Part shown: positions 27,720 to 34,844 of the stretch, in pieces
Position numbering within the stretch: position 1 is the first letter of the stretch
Layout: every line of letters starts with the position of its first letter
Source of the DNA: Methylocaldum sp002005105
Lineage (GTDB): Bacteria > Pseudomonadota > Gammaproteobacteria > Methylococcales > Methylococcaceae
Assembly: GCF_051027545.1 (NCBI RefSeq)
Contig: NZ_CP194902.1
Span: 2,480,001 to 2,544,000 of the forward strand
Direction of reading: 5' to 3'
DNA: 64,000 bases
The notes under the pieces: model-generated
Told to the model about the DNA's origin: nothing
The model's input: the letters and a program-made list of their open reading frames with translations, nothing else
The model's database searches: none
Program-made: the position numbers and the translations under genes

Positions 27720-28922
27720 TTAAGTGCTGGGTAAATAATTGACGGACAGCCGATTTGTAATGGTATAGCCGTGCAACAAGTCGGCAAACTCATGAAGTGA
27801 TTGGATGCCAGTCTCCTTCGCTCGTTGGCACCACTCTCTGAGCGACTGCACACGTGCTTCGTAGCCGACTGAAGAGTTCGCCCAAAGCTGTTTCAATTCC
27901 TCCTTGAATTGGTAAACGGTGTGAAGTGTTTGGCTCAAGTTCAGTGCTCGATCAAGGATGTGGGTGGCGGCCTCATCGAATTGGATATCCTCTCGAACCA
28001 AGAGCGGCTTTGCATCGCGGAGCAGGCGTCGGGATGCCGGGAGGGCAGTCTTTAATTCTTGACGCAGGACCGGAAGCACCACGCTACGGCCGTATAAAGC
28101 CAGCACATGGACCCGGTTACGCATTACGGCCTGTATTGTCGCCAAATCGATCAATTTCTTGTCGTGAAGAATGCGAATTTTTGGAGCAACCCGGCGAACC
28201 GTTGCTAACTTCAATAGTTCCATCAGGCGAATGTAGGCCCACCCGATGTCCAATTCCCACCAACGGGAGGATAGCCGCGCCGAAGAGGGATAGGCATGGT
28301 GGTTATTGTGAAGTTCCTCGCCGCCGATCAGTAAGCCTATCGGGAAGAGATTGGTGGACGCATCGCGGGTTTCAAAATTGCGATAACCGGAGAAATGCCC
28401 CAGGCCGTTGATTACGCCCGCTGCCCAAAAGGGAATCCAGAGCATTTGTACGGCCCAAATGGTAATGCCGAAGAAGCCGAACAGCGCAACGTCGGCGAGA
28501 AACATAAGCGCGACGCCAAGACCGGGGTGCGGCGAGTAAAGTTTTCGCTCCAGCCAGTCATCAGGCGTGCCGTAGCCGTATTGATCCAAGGTTTCCGGAT
28601 TGGCTGCTTCGGTCCGGTAGAGTTCCGCGCCTTCCCATAAGACCTTGCTTATGCCAAACACGCGAGGGCTATGGGGGTCTTCCGGGGTTTCACATTTGGC
28701 GTGGTGTTTGCGATGAATCGCGACCCAGGCCTTGGTGCCCATGCCAGTTGTCAGCCACAGCCAGAGCCGAAAAAAATGGCTGACCGCCGGATGAAGGTCC
28801 AAAGCGCGATGCGCCTGGTGGCGATGTAGGAAAATCGTGACGCTGGCAATGGTGATGTGGGTCAGACCGAGCGTAACGGCAATAAGTCCCCACCAGGGGA
28901 GGTCGAGTAAACCGTTAATCAT
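27720..28922 (-). CDS. acyl-lipid/acyl-CoA delta-9 type fatty acid desaturase
   Basis: This membrane di-iron enzyme introduces a cis double bond into fatty acyl chains. The 400 residues have the three histidine boxes HRHQAH (33-38), HRKHH (70-74) and HNNHH (205-209), with hydrophobic segments at about 10-30, 45-62 and 135-175. After the catalytic core (to about 250) comes a 150-residue C-terminal part (helical, charged) that many bacterial desaturases of this type also carry. The upstream 28923-28950 is very AT-rich and probably contains the promoter. Confidence 0.9.
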   Translation of the reverse strand: MINGLLDLPWWGLIAVTLGLTHITIASVTIFLHRHQAHRALDLHPAVSHFFRLWLWLTTGMGTKAWVAIHRKHHAKCETPEDPHSPRVFGISKVLWEGAELYRTEAANPETLDQYGYGTPDDWLERKLYSPHPGLGVALMFLADVALFGFFGITIWAVQMLWIPFWAAGVINGLGHFSGYRNFETRDASTNLFPIGLLIGGEELHNNHHAYPSSARLSSRWWELDIGWAYIRLMELLKLATVRRVAPKIRILHDKKLIDLATIQAVMRNRVHVLALYGRSVVLPVLRQELKTALPASRRLLRDAKPLLVREDIQFDEAATHILDRALNLSQTLHTVYQFKEELKQLWANSSVGYEARVQSLREWCQRAKETGIQSLHEFADLLHGYTITNRLSVNYLPST

Positions 28923-29166
28923 TTTTTCACTATAAAAATAAAAAATAAGAGATGGGCATTAACTAACAATCCTTAAGGGGCTGCAAATCTTTCCATAGAG
29001 TTGCCTCAAAGAGCACGAATTGGAAAAAGCATCCGCCTTGGCGAATGCACGCGACGCCATTTTGGATAGCATCGAATGGATTTTCAATCCGCACGTTTTC
29101 TAACTGGTTTATCGGGTGGGATTGAGTGTTGCAGGGACCGGCAAGACGCGAGGCTATGATCATCGA

Positions 29167-29715
29167 TCAAAAGCCAAATCCAACGCCTAAGCCAATACCG
29201 ATCCGAGGTCCGGTGTCATATTCGGATAACAGTTTGATCTCCAAAGGACGTAACAACGGAAATGCACGAGTCGCTTCGCCGGTTTCCGTCGTGCGTTCGC
29301 CGATGACGCGACCGGCTGCAACAATTCGCCGGCCTTGTTCGTAGATGAGTGTGTCTAAATAGCCGGGATACAATATTAAGAATCGGCCCAATGCGGGCTC
29401 ACTGAGTTCCGGCTCGCCTCGTCTATCGGTGGGATAGGTCAGTACTTCGACTAACGTGCCTTCCTGTAGATTTTCGGCGCTAAGGATAGTTCCGCCGATG
29501 AGAATGGCTTGGCCGATAAACGCTTTTGGGTTATTCAGGACAGTTTCGGGCGAAAGTTTCGGATCGACCTGGTCCATGGTCGCTCGCGACAGTACCGAGC
29601 CGCAACCGCTGAGTTGTAGCGTGATCGCAAGTAAGGCGGCCAGGCCGAGAAAGCGGGGCCAGGATATTGGGTAGCCGGATCGGATGTCCTTTTTCGAGAT
29701 CCGAGATTCTCTCAC
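29167..29715 (-). CDS. slp: Slp-family outer-membrane lipoprotein
   Basis: The 182-residue product has a hydrophobic signal (FLGLAALLAITLQLSGC) ending in the lipobox LSGC, so it should be lipid-anchored after cleavage before the cysteine. The body (KAFIGQAILIGGTILSAENLQ, GRFLILYPGYLD, RRIVAAGRVIGERT) fits the Slp family of starvation- and acid-induced lipoproteins. The start at GTG 29715 is uncertain and gives a long n-region. It is tandem with a second Slp-like gene 33 bp upstream. Confidence 0.8.
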   Translation of the reverse strand: MRESRISKKDIRSGYPISWPRFLGLAALLAITLQLSGCGSVLSRATMDQVDPKLSPETVLNNPKAFIGQAILIGGTILSAENLQEGTLVEVLTYPTDRRGEPELSEPALGRFLILYPGYLDTLIYEQGRRIVAAGRVIGERTTETGEATRAFPLLRPLEIKLLSEYDTGPRIGIGLGVGFGF

Positions 29716-29748
29716 AGTAGCGTTGCAGCCTTTTGAGTTGAATGAGTC

Positions 29749-30336
29749 TTACCAATAAGGGTACCAATAAGGGTAATAGCCGGGCCAGCCTCGCCACCAA
29801 GGATCGTACCAGTATGGCGTCGGATAATAGGTGTAAGTCGGCCGGTTGGCCCAAAGATGAATTTCCTTGCAACCGATTACCGGGTAGGTGTAGTTGATTT
29901 GATCGAGAGGCTTGGTTTCCTTGCCTTGGACCTCTCCGGCGACCGTCACTTCGCGTCCCTTCGCATAGACCGCCGAATCCAGGAAGCGGTTGCAGTGAAT
30001 CAGGAATCGTCCGGCGGAAGTGTCGACGTCTTCCGGGCGATCCGAACTTTCTAGCGGTTTTTGCAAGACTTCGATTTCGGTGAACTGTGGGCGGTTGCTG
30101 GTTTGGACGATCACGCCGCCCAGCATGACCGTCCTGCCTTTGTAGGCGTCGGGGCGGGCGCTGATTTCCGAGAACGATGGCTGCGTTTTCGTCGCCGTCC
30201 GAATGGGTTTCGAAAACGGGCTGGTTGCGCACCCCGCTATGCTTAAGAGCGTTATCCATAACAATACTAATCGGAACAACTTCGATCTACCCAAACAAAC
30301 TTCCGAAATCGAGGTTTCGATCGGTGACATGGCCAT
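29749..30336 (-). CDS. slp: Slp-family lipoprotein with an aromatic-rich tail
   Basis: From the ATG at 30336 (AAGGG 8 bp upstream) the product has 195 residues: an N-terminal segment, a hydrophobic stretch and lipobox SIAGC, then a Slp-like domain (DAYKGRTVMLGGVIVQTSN, GRFLIHCNRFLDSAVYAKGREVTVAGEVQG). The C-terminus is unusual, with about 28 residues made mostly of Tyr, Trp and Pro (YWYDPWW, YYPYWYPYW). A GTG at 30345 is an alternative start. It is probably co-transcribed with the downstream Slp gene and arose by duplication. Confidence 0.8.
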   Translation of the reverse strand: MAMSPIETSISEVCLGRSKLFRLVLLWITLLSIAGCATSPFSKPIRTATKTQPSFSEISARPDAYKGRTVMLGGVIVQTSNRPQFTEIEVLQKPLESSDRPEDVDTSAGRFLIHCNRFLDSAVYAKGREVTVAGEVQGKETKPLDQINYTYPVIGCKEIHLWANRPTYTYYPTPYWYDPWWRGWPGYYPYWYPYW

Positions 30337-30501
30337 GTTTATCACCCTTGCGGAACTGCTTTCCTCTTAATTGGACAGAACTGCTCCTGCCGAATTCACA
30401 TCTAGTGGCCATCATAACCAATTCCCGTCGTTGCCACCCGTGAAATTTTGCCGCTTAAATGCGATGAGAACGAAAGGCTTTAATTAAACAAAAAATAGCT
30501 C

Positions 30502-30507
30502 TATAAT
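30502..30507 (+). promoter_or_regulatory. -10 element of the tRNA-Val promoter
   Basis: A consensus TATAAT lies 16 bp upstream of the tRNA. The matching -35 (TTTAAT at 30479-30484, 17 bp spacer) is poor. Confidence 0.5.
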
Positions 30508-30523
30508 TGCGTCTCTTGATTTT

Positions 30524-30600
30524 AGGCGCGTAGCTCAGTTGGTTAGAGCACCACCTTGACATGGTGGGGGTCGTTGGTTCAAGTCCAATCGCGCCTACCA
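30524..30600 (+). tRNA. tRNA-Val (anticodon GAC)
   Basis: This 77-base tRNA folds fully. The acceptor stem is AGGCGCG/CGCGCCT, the D arm is GCTC...GAGC, the anticodon stem is CCACC/GGTGG with loop TTGACAT (anticodon GAC at 30558-30560), and the T stem is GTTGG/CCAAT with TTCAAGT, ending in encoded ACCA. It is very close in layout to the E. coli GAC valine tRNA. A terminator follows directly, and thrS begins 54 bp downstream. Confidence 0.96.
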
Positions 30601-30606
30601 ATTCCG

Positions 30607-30634
30607 AAAAGCATCGCTGGGCGATGCTTTTTTT
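30607..30634 (+). terminator. intrinsic terminator after tRNA-Val
   Basis: AAAAGCATCGC (30607-30617) pairs with GCGATGC (30621-30627), followed by seven T residues. It lies between the tRNA and thrS, so thrS either has its own promoter or is reached by read-through. Confidence 0.85.
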
Positions 30635-30653
30635 GTTGAAGAGGTTTCGACTG

Positions 30654-32570
30654 ATGCCCGTGATACGTCTGCCGGATGGTTCCGCTCGCACATTCGATCA
30701 CCCCGTAACGCTTATGGAGGTGGCGCAGTCCATTGGTCCGGGATTGGCTAAGGCGGCATTGGCTGGTCGAATCGACGGGAAACTGGTCGATTTGTCGACT
30801 CTTGTCGAACATGACGCCGCAGTCGAAATCGTCACGGGTAAGGACGCGGACGGGCTGGAGATTATTCGCCATTCAACTGCCCATCTGCTGGCTCAGGCCG
30901 TTAAGGCGTTGTATCCGAGCGCGCAAGTGACGATCGGTCCGGTGGTGGAAAACGGGTTTTACTACGATTTTGCCTTCGAACGTCCCTTTACGCCGGAAGA
31001 CCTCGAGGCAATCGAAAAGAAAATGACGGAATTGGCGGCAAAGGCGATTCCCGTCAGGCGGGAGGTGATGCGTCGGGAAGAAGCCGTCAAATTTTTCCGT
31101 GACCAGGGCGAGCACTATAAGGCCGAAATTATCGAAGCCATACCTCAGGGCGAGCAAATCTCCCTCTACTCGCAAGGGGATTTTACCGATCTTTGTCGCG
31201 GTCCCCATGTGCCGGATACCGGAAAGCTTAGAGCCTTCAAGCTCATGAAGGTGGCGGGTGCCTATTGGCGGGGGGATTCCCGCAATGCCATGCTGCAGCG
31301 TGTCTATGGCACCGCCTGGGCCGACAAGAAGGATTTGGACGCCTATCTGCATCGGCTGGAAGAGGCGGATAAGCGCGATCATCGCAAGATCGGCAAGCTG
31401 CAGGACCTGTTCCATACTCAGGAGGAAGCTCCCGGAATGGTGTTCTGGCATCCCAATGGATGGGCGCTGTATCAGCAGGTCGAGCAGTACATGCGCCGGG
31501 TGTTCCGTGAGAATGGCTATCAAGAAATCCGCTGTCCTCAGATTCTGGACGTAAGCCTTTGGAAAGCTTCGGGCCACTGGGACAACTTTCACGAGAATAT
31601 GTTTTTTACCGCGTCCGAGAATAGAGAGTATGCGGTAAAGCCCATGAACTGCCCCGGTCACATCCAGGTTTTCAAACAGCATCTGCATAGCTATCGCGAA
31701 CTGCCGATCCGGTTCGGGGAATTCGGTTCCTGTCATCGCAACGAGCCCTCCGGCACCTTGCACGGGATCATGCGTGTGCGCGGTTTCAATCAGGACGATG
31801 GCCATGTTTTTTGTGCCGAGGATCAAATTCAGGCGGAAGTTGTCGCATTCATAGGTGTCTTGCGTAAGGTGTACGCGGATTTCGGCTTTACCGATATCCA
31901 GTACAAACTGTCCACGCGCCCGCCCAAGCGGCTCGGCAGCGATGAAATTTGGGATAAGGCCGAAGCTGCGCTGATGGCTGCTTTGGCCGCGCAAGACATC
32001 GAATACCAATTGCAGCCCGGTGAGGGAGCTTTCTATGGCCCCAAGATCGAGTTCACGTTGAAGGATGCGATCGGTCGGGTATGGCAGTGCGGGACGATTC
32101 AGGTGGATTTCATGATGCCGGGGCGTCTCGGTGCCGAATACGTGGGCGAAGACAATGCCCGCCATACGCCGGTCATGCTGCATAGGGCGATCATAGGATC
32201 GATGGAACGCTTCATCGGCATTCTCATCGAGCATTACGCAGGGTATTTTCCGCTTTGGCTGGCGCCGGTTCAGGCGGTGGTGCTCAACATTACCGGAAAT
32301 CAAGCCGAATATGCCGCCGAATTGGCTGCGGAGCTTGTAAAACAAGGCTTTCGGGTAAAGTCCGACTTGAGAAATGAGAAGATCGGCTTTAAAATCCGCG
32401 AGCATACCGTGCAGCGTGTGCCTTATTTATTAATCGTCGGCGATAAAGAACTGGATTCCCGTACCGTTTCTGTTCGTACACAGAAAGGCCAGGATCTAGG
32501 CGGTTTCAGCTTGCCGGATTTGATCGGCAAGTTTACCGACGAGGTGGCGAGTCGCGCTGCGTTTCAATAA
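30654..32570 (+). CDS. thrS: ThrS, threonyl-tRNA synthetase
   Basis: ThrS is a class II synthetase that charges tRNA-Thr. From ATG 30654 it has 638 residues: TGS domain (1-62), editing domain with HSTAH (73-77), catalytic core containing KPMNCPGHIQVFK and RFGEFGSCHRNEPSGTLHG (motif 2), motif 3 near GSMERFIGILIEH, and the anticodon-binding domain at the end. I chose 30654 because GAAGAGG precedes it and MPVIRLPDGS matches the family; the ORF open to 30561 runs into the tRNA. infC follows with a 21 bp gap. Confidence 0.97.
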   Translation: MPVIRLPDGSARTFDHPVTLMEVAQSIGPGLAKAALAGRIDGKLVDLSTLVEHDAAVEIVTGKDADGLEIIRHSTAHLLAQAVKALYPSAQVTIGPVVENGFYYDFAFERPFTPEDLEAIEKKMTELAAKAIPVRREVMRREEAVKFFRDQGEHYKAEIIEAIPQGEQISLYSQGDFTDLCRGPHVPDTGKLRAFKLMKVAGAYWRGDSRNAMLQRVYGTAWADKKDLDAYLHRLEEADKRDHRKIGKLQDLFHTQEEAPGMVFWHPNGWALYQQVEQYMRRVFRENGYQEIRCPQILDVSLWKASGHWDNFHENMFFTASENREYAVKPMNCPGHIQVFKQHLHSYRELPIRFGEFGSCHRNEPSGTLHGIMRVRGFNQDDGHVFCAEDQIQAEVVAFIGVLRKVYADFGFTDIQYKLSTRPPKRLGSDEIWDKAEAALMAALAAQDIEYQLQPGEGAFYGPKIEFTLKDAIGRVWQCGTIQVDFMMPGRLGAEYVGEDNARHTPVMLHRAIIGSMERFIGILIEHYAGYFPLWLAPVQAVVLNITGNQAEYAAELAAELVKQGFRVKSDLRNEKIGFKIREHTVQRVPYLLIVGDKELDSRTVSVRTQKGQDLGGFSLPDLIGKFTDEVASRAAFQ

Positions 32571-32591
32571 TTGCGTTCGGAGGAATAGGAT

Positions 32592-33116
32592 ATCACTGCT
32601 GAAAGAAAAGAGCCGCGCCTGAATGAAGAGATCACGGCGCCCACTGTCAGGTTGATCGGACCCGACGGTAATCAAGTAGGAGTCGTGTCGACCAGAGAAG
32701 CCAGGCAAATTGCTTATGATGCGAATCTGGATCTGGTCGAGATTTCGCCGGCAGCCGATCCTCCCGTTTGCCGGGTAATGGATTACGGTAAATTCCGTTT
32801 TGAGCAGAATAAGAAGCTGCAAGCGGCCAAGAAAAAGCAAAAGCAGATTCAGGTTAAGGAAATCAAATTCCGGCCGGGTACGGACGAGGGCGATTACCAG
32901 GTCAAGCTGCGCAATCTCATTCGCTTTCTATCGGACGGCGATAAGGCAAAGGTCACTGTTCGGTTTCGCGGTCGAGAACTGAGTCATCGCGAATTAGGCA
33001 TTGACCTTCTGAAGCGGATCGAGACGGACCTCGTGGAGCACGCCGTCGTAGAGCAGTTTCCGAAAATGGAAGGTAAGCAGTTAAGCATGACGCTTGCGCC
33101 GAAGAGAAAAAAATAA
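32592..33116 (+). CDS. infC: InfC, translation initiation factor IF-3 (AUC start)
   Basis: IF-3 binds the 30S subunit, rejects non-canonical start codons and keeps subunits apart. The conserved frame contains VRLIGPDGNQVGVVSTREA, LDLVEISPAADPPVCRVMDYGKF and IQVKEIKFRPGTDEGDYQVKLR. No ATG, GTG or TTG gives the expected N-terminus. TTG at 32652 would remove about 20 residues. ATC at 32592 has GGAGG at 32579-32583 8 bp upstream, gives 174 residues (normal length), and a stop codon lies two codons further up. Non-AUG starts are the known autoregulatory device of infC (AUU in E. coli). Confidence 0.93.
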   Translation: MTAERKEPRLNEEITAPTVRLIGPDGNQVGVVSTREARQIAYDANLDLVEISPAADPPVCRVMDYGKFRFEQNKKLQAAKKKQKQIQVKEIKFRPGTDEGDYQVKLRNLIRFLSDGDKAKVTVRFRGRELSHRELGIDLLKRIETDLVEHAVVEQFPKMEGKQLSMTLAPKRKK

Positions 33117-33138
33117 TCTTGAGTTGTTGGAGATTTAT

Positions 33139-33336
33139 ATGCCTAAGATGAAGACCAATCGCGGCGCAGCGAAACGCTTCAAGCGTACTGCGTCCGGCGG
33201 TTTCAAATGCAATCATTCGCATCGTCGTCACATTCTGACGAAGAAGAGCACCAAGAGAAAGCGCCAACTGCGCAATCCCGCTGCCTTGCACCCTTCGGAT
33301 GTGCGGAGCGCGACTCGCTTGTTGCCTTATAGCTGA
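33139..33336 (+). CDS. rpmI: RpmI, ribosomal protein L35
   Basis: This is a 65-residue basic protein of the large ribosomal subunit (MPKMKTNRGAAKRFKRT, HILTKKSTKRKRQLR). The ATG at 33139 has GGAG upstream. The frame is open further up to 33094 but that overlaps infC. It lies 22 bp after infC and 29 bp before rplT in the universal infC-rpmI-rplT order. Confidence 0.97.
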   Translation: MPKMKTNRGAAKRFKRTASGGFKCNHSHRRHILTKKSTKRKRQLRNPAALHPSDVRSATRLLPYS

Positions 33337-33365
33337 TTTTTTCTTGCCCATCGAGAGAGAAGCCC

Positions 33366-33713
33366 ATGCCTAGAGTAAAACGAGGCGTCACTGCGAGAGC
33401 CCGGCACAAAAAGGTTCTCAAGCAGGCGAAAGGTTATTACGGCGCCCGTAGCCGAGTTTATCGCGTTGCCAAGCAGGCGGTTATCAAAGCCGGCCAATAC
33501 GCTTATCGGGATCGCAGACAGAGAAAACGCCAATTCCGTGCGCTTTGGATCGTGAGAATCAATGCCGCGGCACGCGAATTCGGACTGTCTTATAGCCGTT
33601 TTATGGATGGCCTAAAAAAGGCGTCCGTCGAAATCGACCGTAAAGTTCTGGCGGATTTGGCTGTTCGCGACAAAGATGCGTTCGCTGAATTGGCCAAGAT
33701 CGCCCAGGGTTAG
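33366..33713 (+). CDS. rplT: RplT, ribosomal protein L20
   Basis: L20 is an early-assembly large-subunit protein and in E. coli represses translation of its own operon. The 115 residues start MPRVKRGVTARARHKKVLK and include AKGYYGARSRVYRVAKQAV and DRRQRKRQFRALWI, which is family-typical. pheS follows after an 84 bp gap that holds a hairpin. Confidence 0.97.
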   Translation: MPRVKRGVTARARHKKVLKQAKGYYGARSRVYRVAKQAVIKAGQYAYRDRRQRKRQFRALWIVRINAAAREFGLSYSRFMDGLKKASVEIDRKVLADLAVRDKDAFAELAKIAQG

Positions 33714-33730
33714 CCCGCGCCTGATCTTCA

Positions 33731-33759
33731 CGGGAAAGACTCGCCCCGAGTTTTTCCCG
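33731..33759 (+). promoter_or_regulatory. strong hairpin between rplT and pheS
   Basis: CGGGAAAGACTCG (33731-33743) and CGAGTTTTTCCCG (33747-33759) pair over 13 bp (one G-T) with a 3-base loop. No T-run follows, so it is either an inefficient terminator, a processing site, or a pheST leader element. Confidence 0.5.
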
Positions 33760-33797
33760 TTCTTCATTTCAAAACCGTTGTCCAAGCGAGCAAGGCT

Positions 33798-34823
33798 GTG
33801 AGTACACCCCTTGAAGAGCTTCTCGTGCAGGCCAGAAAGCAAGTGGCCGAGGCCGATACGCTCGGAAAACTCGATCAAGTGCGAGTACATTATCTCGGCA
33901 AGAAAGGTGTATTTACCGAGCGCATGAAAGAACTCGGTACGCTTCCGGCGGAACAGCGACGGGAGGCCGGAGGCCGGGTTAATCGGGCCAAAGACCGGTT
34001 TATAGCCGATTTGGAGGCCCGAAAGAGCGTTCTGGAGGCGAGCGAGCTGGAAGAACGTCTCAAGCGGGAAACCATCGACGTTACCCTGCCGGGGCGCGGG
34101 CAGCGTACGGGAGGGCTCCATCCGGTCACTCTGACGTTGCGGCGCATTAGCCAACTATTCAAGAACATCGGATTCGACATCGTCGAAGGCCCCGAAGTCG
34201 AGGACGATTACCATAACTTCGAAGCATTGAACATACCCGCCCATCATCCCGCGCGGGCGATGCACGACACTTTTTATTTCGACGAGCACACCCTCCTGCG
34301 TACCCATACCTCACCGGTGCAGGTGCGGATCATGGAGACCCAGAGCCCGCCGCTTAGGGTCATCGCGCCGGGCCGCGTCTATCGCTGCGATTCCGATTTG
34401 ACCCACACCCCGATGTTTCATCAAGTGGAAGGATTCGTCGTCGATCGGGACGTCAGCTTTGCCGACCTCAAGGGTATTCTCTACGAGTTCCTGACCTTGT
34501 TCTTCGAAAAGGACATGCAGGTACGTTTCCGCCCGTCTTATTTCCCGTTTACCGAACCGTCCGCCGAAGTCGATATCGAGTGCGTCATGTGCGGAGGCGA
34601 AGGTTGCCGCGTTTGCAAGCAGACCGGTTGGCTGGAGGTAATGGGTTGCGGGATGATCCATCCGCGGGTTTTCGAATTCGTCAAAATCGATCCGGAACGC
34701 TATACCGGTTTCGCCTTCGGTTTGGGCGTGGAACGGCTCGCGATGCTGCGCTACGGCATCAACGACCTCAGGCTGTTTTTCGAGAACGACCTTAGATTTC
34801 TTTCACAATTCGCGGCATTTTAA
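33798..34823 (+). CDS. pheS: PheS, phenylalanyl-tRNA synthetase alpha subunit
   Basis: PheS is the catalytic class II subunit of the alpha2-beta2 PheRS. It has 341 residues from GTG 33798: an N-terminal coiled coil (about 1-85), then the core with FDIVEGPEVEDDYHNFEALN, HTSPVQVR, FHQVEGFVVD, RFRPSYFPFTEPSAEVD and the motif 3 region GFAFGLGVERLAML. pheT starts 21 bp after it. Confidence 0.97.
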   Translation: MSTPLEELLVQARKQVAEADTLGKLDQVRVHYLGKKGVFTERMKELGTLPAEQRREAGGRVNRAKDRFIADLEARKSVLEASELEERLKRETIDVTLPGRGQRTGGLHPVTLTLRRISQLFKNIGFDIVEGPEVEDDYHNFEALNIPAHHPARAMHDTFYFDEHTLLRTHTSPVQVRIMETQSPPLRVIAPGRVYRCDSDLTHTPMFHQVEGFVVDRDVSFADLKGILYEFLTLFFEKDMQVRFRPSYFPFTEPSAEVDIECVMCGGEGCRVCKQTGWLEVMGCGMIHPRVFEFVKIDPERYTGFAFGLGVERLAMLRYGINDLRLFFENDLRFLSQFAAF

Positions 34824-34844
34824 GAACAACATACGGTCCTTCCC

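Noticed and set aside
30873..32405. 510-codon minus-strand frame opposite thrS
   Set aside because: It is a shadow of thrS. It has no recognisable domain and its composition follows the complement of thrS codons.
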